A stretch of 64,000 bases of DNA from Stenogyne calaminthoides (Eukaryota > Streptophyta > Magnoliopsida > Lamiales > Lamiaceae): the NCBI GenBank assembly GCA_037126765.1, contig JBBCBC010000007.1:24623667-24687666 (forward strand), in the 5' to 3' direction. A program made the translations under genes and the position numbers. Positions 58,018-64,000 of this stretch are shown piece by piece. The notes beneath the pieces are model-generated. The model did no database searches. It was not told where the DNA came from and saw only the letters and a program-made list of their open reading frames with translations. Each line of letters begins with the position of its first letter. Position 1 is the first letter of the stretch.

Positions 58018-58141
58018 GCTGAGTGATTTTGAAAACGAATGAGTTTTTAAAAATGGTTTTTCAAGATCTGTTCAAATGACCACAAAGATTCTTCCTCAAG
58101 AATCGATGATACTCAAAGCCGGTAATGTCCTCAGAACCACC

Positions 58142-58154
58142 GCTTCCGATACCA
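58142..58154 (-). promoter_or_regulatory. Copia D primer-binding site, altered
   Basis: The minus strand reads TGGTATCGGAAGC instead of TGGTATCAGAGC: CAG has become CGG plus an extra A. Same position, two bases from the LTR. Confidence 0.8.
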
Positions 58155-58156
58155 CT

Positions 58157-59928
58157 TGTAGGTCCCGAATGGGTTTTGTGAGGGTGGAAGTCTAGAGGGG
58201 AGGGGTGAATAGACTTCCAAAACTTTTTGTCTTGGATCGGTGTGAACTGCAGACATACCCGTCAGTGTTAGTGTATCGGTTTAGATCGATGTTCAATCTT
58301 CTTGAGTGCCTAAGGGCGGAACAAACTTGATATCCGCCGGTTTAATCAATGGTGCGGAAGCTTGTTTTAACCCGTTTGAAAAACCGGTTTTATCAATTGA
58401 TTCTCAAGTCGGTTTTCAATCACCGACTAAGGTGTCAATCTGATCGACGATCGGATCGCTTGGTGCATCGAGCTTAACTTAGAATATGTATGTTGGTTTA
58501 AACTTCGGTTGTGTGAATAGTGTAAAGCAATAAGAAAGCAAGTAAATGCACACAAGACTTTTTATAGTGGTTCGCATTTAAACCCGCCCCACGCCCACTC
58601 TTCCCTTAACACAGGGAACCTTAACCAACTTAACTCATGGGACTTATACCCCTCACGGGATGGGTCGAGATGTTTACGAGTTCTCACTCTACAAACTTAA
58701 CTCAAGGGACTTATATCCTTCAAAGGATGGCCGAGATGTTTATTGAGTTCACACTCTATAGATGTTTATCGAGTTCACACTCAACCGAACTAGAAATCAA
58801 AAAACTAGAATCCCTAGTCTGAAATCTTCCGGGAACAAACTTAACCTAACTTGCGTTTGGGTAAAGAATGTTTGAGGGTTCCAACTGGAAATCTATCCTG
58901 GTGTTTTAGGTAGCCAAAATGCTAGTGGATAGGATTTCTTGCTAAGAACTAATGGGATGAACACTCTAAGAATAATCTTCAAATATAGTGTTCTTTGAGC
59001 GGAGATTTTTCTGTAGCTTTTGCTTATTTTGCGGTGTCTCCGTGTTTGTTCTTTGTTAGTTGTCTCTCTTGTCTTCAATTGACAAGCAATCCCATTTTAT
59101 AGACCTCAAAATCAAAGAGCCGTTGGAGAGCAATTTGAATTTTGGGCTATACTAGGTAGGTTGTAGGATATGATTGTGACGTGCTCCGATTATCGGCGTG
59201 GCCGTAGGCATCATTAACGCCATTTTTGTCCGCAGCGTCGTATCCCGCATTGTCAGCTCTTTTTGTGCACGTGTCGCTTTCTCCTTGAGCCCATGAGGCA
59301 CACTTTAAAATTTATCCGTTAGGCGATTGATATTCCTTTTGTAGAAGATTCGTCTTGTATGGTGTATCTTTTAGATTGTTACCAGTGTGGTGACTTGATC
59401 GTAATGGCGATCGATCTACCTTGTTGAGTCTTGGATGCACATTGTCTTAGCTCAATATCACGATCTCTGATATAGGTCTTGTGTCTTTTGATCTTGGTGT
59501 CTCTGAGCCTCGGTGTATTCGATCATCTTTTAGTCTTCGAGTTTGTTCTTGAGTCTTGAGTTTATCTGAGTCTTGAGTTCATCCGAGTCTTCGTGTCTAT
59601 CCGAGTCTTGTCTATCCGAGTCTTCGAGTTCATCCGAGTCTTCAGGTTCATCTGAGTCTTCAGTGTCCTCTTGTCTTCACCTGATCTTCTGATTTGTGCT
59701 TAGTCTTCTGATCATCTTACCTTATCTGGGTCATCTGATACTTCGACCTGACCTATACATATTGAGTTCCCCCTCAATATGTGACCTATCTTTTACATCA
59801 GCTATCTATACATTTCAGTTGGTCATCTTAATCTGATTCTAAGTCATCAGTCAGCTAACAGGTCTGACTGGTCCTATTACAACCTGTTTTGGAACTTCCA
59901 TCAAAACTAAATTATAGATTTCCCAACA
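58157..59928 (-). repeat. Copia D 5' LTR
   Basis: 1772 bp, partner of 45014-46767. In the array at about 59549-59665 many TTCAGG and CTGAG words of the partner appear as TTCGAG/TTGAG and CCGAG. Confidence 0.94.
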
Positions 59929-59933
59929 AGATA

Positions 59934-60150
59934 GTAGGCGCCAACTAATTTTTCCAAGAAGTGCAATATTGAGGGTGTGTTTTGAACCACTTTTTGAATA
60001 GTTAGAAGCTTTGTTTTTTTAAAGTTGGTGTGACCCAATTTTTTTTTTTTTAAAAGTGCTTCTTTAGTGCTAGATTAGTTCCAAAACATCCCCTGAATAA
60101 GTGAAGATCCTTGAAGACTTCCTTCGGCATGCAAACTCTCTCCAACCTTA
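59934..60150 (-). pseudogene. Old LINE reverse-transcriptase fragment (right part), split by a MITE
   Basis: The minus strand reads ERVCMPKEVFKDLHLF up to 60097, then resumes at 59972 with NIALLGKISWRLL and runs into the left part at 45013. This is the KPKxxGGLGFRDLxxFNxALLAKQxWRL segment of plant L1-type LINEs in degenerate form. Reading across the MITE and Copia D with one target duplication each keeps the frame. Confidence 0.75.
59973..60093. mobile_element. 121-bp Tourist-like MITE
   Basis: The ends GGGTGTGTTTTGAACCACT and (reverse complement) GGGGATGTTTTGGAACTAA are imperfect inverted repeats. A 3-bp TGA lies on both sides (59970-59972, 60094-60096). It interrupts a LINE reading frame, and taking it out with one TGA restores HLFNIALL. 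Three-base duplications and GGG...TGTTTG ends suggest PIF/Harbinger-type. Confidence 0.75.
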
Positions 60151-60650
60151 TCTATTTCACTCCTTTCGAAAAATCACTATCCGTGCCTTATCAAAAAACA
60201 TTCATCATGCGATGTAATTCATCAAGAAGTGTCACTGTTTTAAAAAAAAAGATTAATTTTATGTGTTATTCTTCTCAAAATCACTATATAGTGACATTTC
60301 ATAAGCTAAACAATAACACTTCATATACTAAAAAGTGATACTTTTAAAAAAAGAAGAGTTCACATGAACTAGGGTTCATCAAAGTTTTATGCCGAGAAAC
60401 ATGTTGAAAGATCTAGATCACTAAGCTCGGTCCGTACTTCAAAAACTTGACTTTCGCGATCATTTTAATGGAGGATATGATTCGATTGGAAACAGAAACT
60501 TCAGTCTTGTGCAATTTGTAATGTATATTTTCATCCAACTTTTTTATTCGATGGAAAAAATTGTTAGTCAAGCGCAATATAAATAAATGTATTCATTTAG
60601 TGCGAATTTAATAGGATGGTAATCTTCTATCTAACATCACGATTGGGACA
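60151..60650. other. AT-rich spacer without supported gene
   Basis: It holds poly-A/T runs and an inverted pair around AGTGACACTT/AGTGATACTT near 60224-60340. A 75-codon plus-strand frame (60111-60338) lies over the LINE fragment and has no family resemblance. Confidence 0.4.
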
Positions 60651-60941
60651 CCAACGCTTCTAGGCAAGTGAACGATCTTGTGATGCCTTGGGCGCCTATC
60701 GGAGTGCTAGAATTAACTTTTCGATAGGAACATTAACACTATCCGGGCAAGTGAACGATCTTGTGATGCTTTGGGCGCCTATCGGATTGTGAAGATTTTC
60801 GAGTGTTGGTGAGCGAGTGTAAACACCTACCTTCTAGTGTGATCCCAAGCCTTCCCTTTTAACCTACGAGTGCAACCGTGAGGAACCACCCAAAACCTGA
60901 TAAAGTATGTAGATCTGGTAGAAGCAATCCGAGTTAAAAGC
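60651..60941 (+). other. 5' leader of plus-strand LINE with an 83-bp repeated segment
   Basis: GGCAAGTGAACGATCTTGTGATG...GGGCGCCTATCGGA occurs at 60663 and 60746, 83 bp apart. Short tandem units at the 5' end are common in LINE leaders, where they carry the internal promoter. The exact 5' end of the element is not visible. Confidence 0.5.
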
Positions 60942-63438
60942 ATGGACCGACCAAAATTTGGTAGATACAGTTTGAAACAACCTGGTAGAATCGGAAGGAA
61001 CAGTAGAGAAATGGCAAGTTCGAAAAGACTGTGTAGTTTTTAAGTCACAAACTTCCCAGATGCATGGAAATCCATTGATCTGAAGGAAATCTTCTCAAAG
61101 TACGGCAGAGTGGAAGATGTAATGATTCCGAACAAAAAAAAACAAAATGGGTTAGCGATACGCTTTCGCCCGGTTTCACGGTGTTCAATCGGTAAAAGAT
61201 CTCGAAAAAAGCCTTGACAGCATTTGGATCGGCAGTTACAAGTTGAGGACCAACGTCTCTAAATATGTGGAGCAGGTGTCTAAATTGGCAGCGGCAATTC
61301 AGAAAAGTGGGAGAATCATAAATCCAGCATTGAGAAAAGAAAATACAACTTTTGTCGATGCTCTAAAGATAACAAAGTCAGGTCCAAAATCTGGAGTCAA
61401 ATCGGAAAGAAACCAACATGGAACAGAACACCCAATCGGGGAGCCAAAAAACATTGATACTTTCCAGGTATGCATTACTGGCTCTCCTAGAAAATATTCT
61501 CCAGGAAAGAAAGAGTTCGACTGGATGAAAGGGGCTATCGTGGGAGTCGCTAAGAGGCCTGATCGGTGGCTAAGAGGGAAAAAGGAATTAGTAGCTCTCG
61601 GATACAAAAAACATTCAAATTAGCCCCATATCTGGTGATGACTGGCTAATCTTTGGTGAGGATTTATCGAAAAAACATTTTTCACGGTGGAGGAGGGTGC
61701 ATGGCTGAAGGGCCATTTGAGTGATTGGCATCATTGGGAGATCCAGGATGGCCTAACGGCGAGAACCACATGGATTCAACTGGTTGGTATTCCAATCAAC
61801 CTTTGGAATGAATCATTTTTGTAGTGGATCCTGGCTGAAGACGGTATCATAATTGATGGTGACTCCCGAACTAGGGAGAGGCGATGTTTGAAGGCCGCTA
61901 GAGTCATGATAAGAACAGAAATATTTGCACCAATTATCAAGTCGGTGAAATGTCAGTTGGGATCGCGTAGCCTCACTATTTCAATTATGGAAATCCCTAA
62001 TGGTGGGGAAAAGGGCGGCAAAACCACACATGAGGAAACACATGGCCGTCGGTTTATCGCTCAACAGGAAAGTACAGATTTTTAATCAAATTCCGGTGGC
62101 TCGAAAGTAGCCGTTTCCGGCCAATTAGCACCGGATTCTGGGCATGCGAACAGTCAGGAGGGTATAGTCAATGGTGTGATTAGTGATCTCGAAAAAAGGG
62201 CGAGTCCACCGATACACGCAATTATGACGCCTATGATTGAAAAGAATTCCCAGAATTTCGAAAAGGTAAGGAATGAATGCCTTATTGAAGGAAAATCCGA
62301 TTCCCTAGCAAGTCCCAGATTTTATGGCGATGCTGGTGAGATTAGGGGCGAGTGGGGCGAATCAAATACTGAATTAAATGATTCAGTCTTAGGTGGAGCG
62401 GCCCATCACATTCTCAGCCCAATTGCAATTCAAACCAACATGGTGACTCAGGAATTAACAGATGGGTCAATTCAATTAGGCCCAATCAAAGAAGTCAAAA
62501 GCCCAAGAAATAATAAAGAGATTAATGGGCCATATGAAAGCAATTTATCTGCTGGATTGGAAGAGACCAATAAGAATACTGGAAGGAGAAATGGCTCAAT
62601 TCACAATTATGAAAGCCCTGAGCGTGTATTTCAACTGAAAGCAATTTGTGAAGAAAAAATGAAGGACACTGGCGGCGGAACGACGAAGGAGTTTTTCAGG
62701 GATCCAAAAATTAAAATCCTGTCTCGAAGTGGTCCGATTAGTTCAATAAGGTACTCTCCTGTGGGCATAACTCTTGAACAAGAGTCAGAGCGCAGCCAGT
62801 CTGTTATTTCTATGGGCAAGCGACGGTCAAGGATGCCAAATACGGTGGCCGATGTTGCAAGCATCTTCGTAACATTCAGGAAGACTTAAATAGTCAACCA
62901 AAGGTGGCGGAGGCAGATGAGCTCGACCTGAAGAAAAAGAAAGAAGGGAGTGAATCAGTAAAGGAGGGCCCGAACAGGTTGGAACCGGTCCAAAATTTGA
63001 ACTCAAATTCTGAAAATTTGGAAATGCCACAGCAAATTGGTTCTCTGGTAGAGAAGCAAGCAGCACCTGATATAGTCAAGGCAGAAAATTTCAAAAGAGC
63101 AAGACAGAAAAGATTAAAAAAATTGCAGAAGAAGAAACTGTGGAAAAACAAAGTCAAAAGAATGGGCAATCTTCACAGAGGGACTCCGGGAATTTGCAGA
63201 AAAGAAGGATAAAAGGATAGGCCGTAACAAATGTAAAGATCAAGAAGAAGAAACAGAAACAATGGTAGAGGGGACAAAGCCAATAATGGTCAGTATGCAA
63301 CCAGGGCAAATATGTTCATTGGGAAAGAAACTGGGTATTATAAATGATGGTAATGAAGGCGTGGTTCTGAAAAGGATACGTGAAATAGAGAATCTGGCAA
63401 ACGAAGGGAAGAGTGATCATCCACAAATTGTTTCCTGA
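60942..63438 (+). pseudogene. LINE (L1-type) ORF1, RRM-containing RNA-binding protein
   Basis: The start is ATG 60942 (MDRPKFGRYS). After a TAA at 61032 the same frame gives VTNFPDAW and LKEIFSKYGRVEDVMIP, an RRM fold (RNP2-like VTNFP; the RNP1 part GLAIRFR). A frameshift near 61170 leads to the frame 61243-61623 (DGALKITK region, WLRGKKELVALGY). Further pieces: 62176-62889 and 62904-63212, the latter a basic Lys/Arg/Gln stretch (RARQKRLKKLQKKK). The last frame ends at TGA 63436-63438. ORF1 proteins of plant L1 elements bind LINE RNA. At least four breaks. Confidence 0.8.
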
Positions 63439-64000
63439 TGAAGATTTTGTCCTACAATATAAGAGGAATAGTAGGGAGACTAAAGAAGCAAGAAATCAGA
63501 GGACTCATCGGTAAGTTTTGTCCTGATTTTGTATGCATTCAAGAGTCTAAGTGCTGTGACCACTCATCTTTTGATCCTGGTTATGTGTGGGATGAGGGAG
63601 TGAGGGTAGGATGGGTTGCTGTGAATTCTGTTGGTCTGTCAGGTGGTATGTTGAGTCTATGGAATGCCGAGAAGCTAGAGGTAGGTGATGTTTGGGCTGT
63701 AGAAGGAGCAATAGGGGTCGAGGGTAAATGGCTAGCAACAGGGAAATGGGTTGGGGTTGTTAACATATATGGGCCTAGAGAATCTAGGAAAAAAACAAAA
63801 TTGTGGAAAACCTTAGTGGAAAAAATTCAGAGTAGTCAAGCAGTGTGTTGGTGTTTAATCGGGGATTTTAATGAGGTTAGGAGCTGCAGTGATAGAAAGG
63901 GAAGGAATGTGTACTTTCTAAGCTCCAATTCAAGAAAGTTTGAGGATTTCATTAGGGAAGCATGCTTAATTGATGTGGGGTTGGTTGGGAGAAAATTCAC
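63438..64000 (+). CDS. LINE ORF2, endonuclease domain (5' part, runs off window)
   Basis: ATG 63438 overlaps the ORF1 stop (TGATG). About 187 codons are open to the window end. MKILSYNIRG is the start of the APE-type endonuclease (Asn in SYNIRG), FVCIQESK holds the metal-binding Glu, VVNIYGP and LIGDFNEV (catalytic Asp/Asn) follow. The endonuclease nicks target DNA to prime reverse transcription; RT would lie beyond 64000. Its open frame contrasts with the broken ORF1. Confidence 0.92.
   Translation, partial: MKILSYNIRGIVGRLKKQEIRGLIGKFCPDFVCIQESKCCDHSSFDPGYVWDEGVRVGWVAVNSVGLSGGMLSLWNAEKLEVGDVWAVEGAIGVEGKWLATGKWVGVVNIYGPRESRKKTKLWKTLVEKIQSSQAVCWCLIGDFNEVRSCSDRKGRNVYFLSSNSRKFEDFIREACLIDVGLVGRKF

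Larger units (their letters stand above)
45014..59928 (-). mobile_element. Copia D: SIRE-like LTR retrotransposon, complete, 14.9 kb
   Basis: LTRs 45014-46767 and 58157-59928 (TGTAGGTCCCGAATGGG...TTCCCAACA). The target duplication AGATA is exact (45009-45013, 59929-59933). On the minus strand: a degenerate primer site, gag, protease, integrase, RT, RNase H, a small antisense unit, an extra sense ORF and a polypurine tract. The same family as or close to Copia B: LTR ends, gag start (MDNTSGMY) and accessory units correspond. Confidence 0.95.

Noticed and set aside
62631..63766. Minus-strand ORFs opposite the LINE
   Set aside because: Shadows of ORF1 and the ORF2 endonuclease.
1..64000. A host metabolic or defence gene cluster
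   Set aside because: All substantial frames trace to mobile elements or viral remnants; I found no host domain.

Overview
The window is nuclear DNA from a flowering plant. The evidence is SIRE-type Copia and Tat-type Gypsy LTR retrotransposons, a hAT transposon with a plant-style intron, an endogenous plant pararetrovirus, and a plant L1-type LINE whose ORF1 carries an RRM. I found no intact host gene and no tRNA or rRNA gene. The whole 64 kb is a nest of mobile elements, most of them broken by stops and frameshifts.

Layout. 1-20542 is a SIRE/Maximus-like Copia element on the minus strand ('Copia A'). Its left end lies outside the window, its 5' LTR is 18693-20542, and it is split at the start of gag by a Tat-lineage Gypsy element ('Gypsy C', 7246-18498). 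Copia A ends inside an inverted piece of an LTR of its own family (20543-21597). That LTR abuts a collapsed endogenous caulimovirid (about 21603-25519, minus strand), which has two copies of the primer-binding-site/ORF1-start segment 3678 bp apart. Next is an LTR-like block (25520-26763, resuming at 44228) that was opened by a hAT transposon (26764-44219, 8-bp TSD). The hAT carries a second SIRE-like element inside it ('Copia B', 27093-40560, TSD AAGCT). A third element ('Copia D', 45014-59928, TSD AGATA) sits in an old LINE reverse-transcriptase fragment. That fragment is also hit by a 121-bp Tourist-like MITE (59973-60093, TSD TGA). From about 60.6 kb to the end of the window a separate plus-strand LINE contains a broken ORF1 and the start of an open ORF2.

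How the parts work together. Copia A, B and D share one plan on the minus strand: LTR, tRNA-Met primer site, gag, protease, integrase, RT, RNase H, then an extra sense-strand ORF with its own TATA box, then the 3' LTR. B and D also carry a short antisense transcription unit (TATA box, small ORF, 3'-end motif) placed head-to-head with the extra ORF. Gypsy C likewise carries antisense units with TATA boxes, possible introns and a similar 3'-end motif. These internal, divergently promoted units are the most interesting biology here. A caution: homologous copies often differ by CAG/CTG in one and CG-containing words in the other. This may be an assembly artefact, so some of the frameshifts may not be real.
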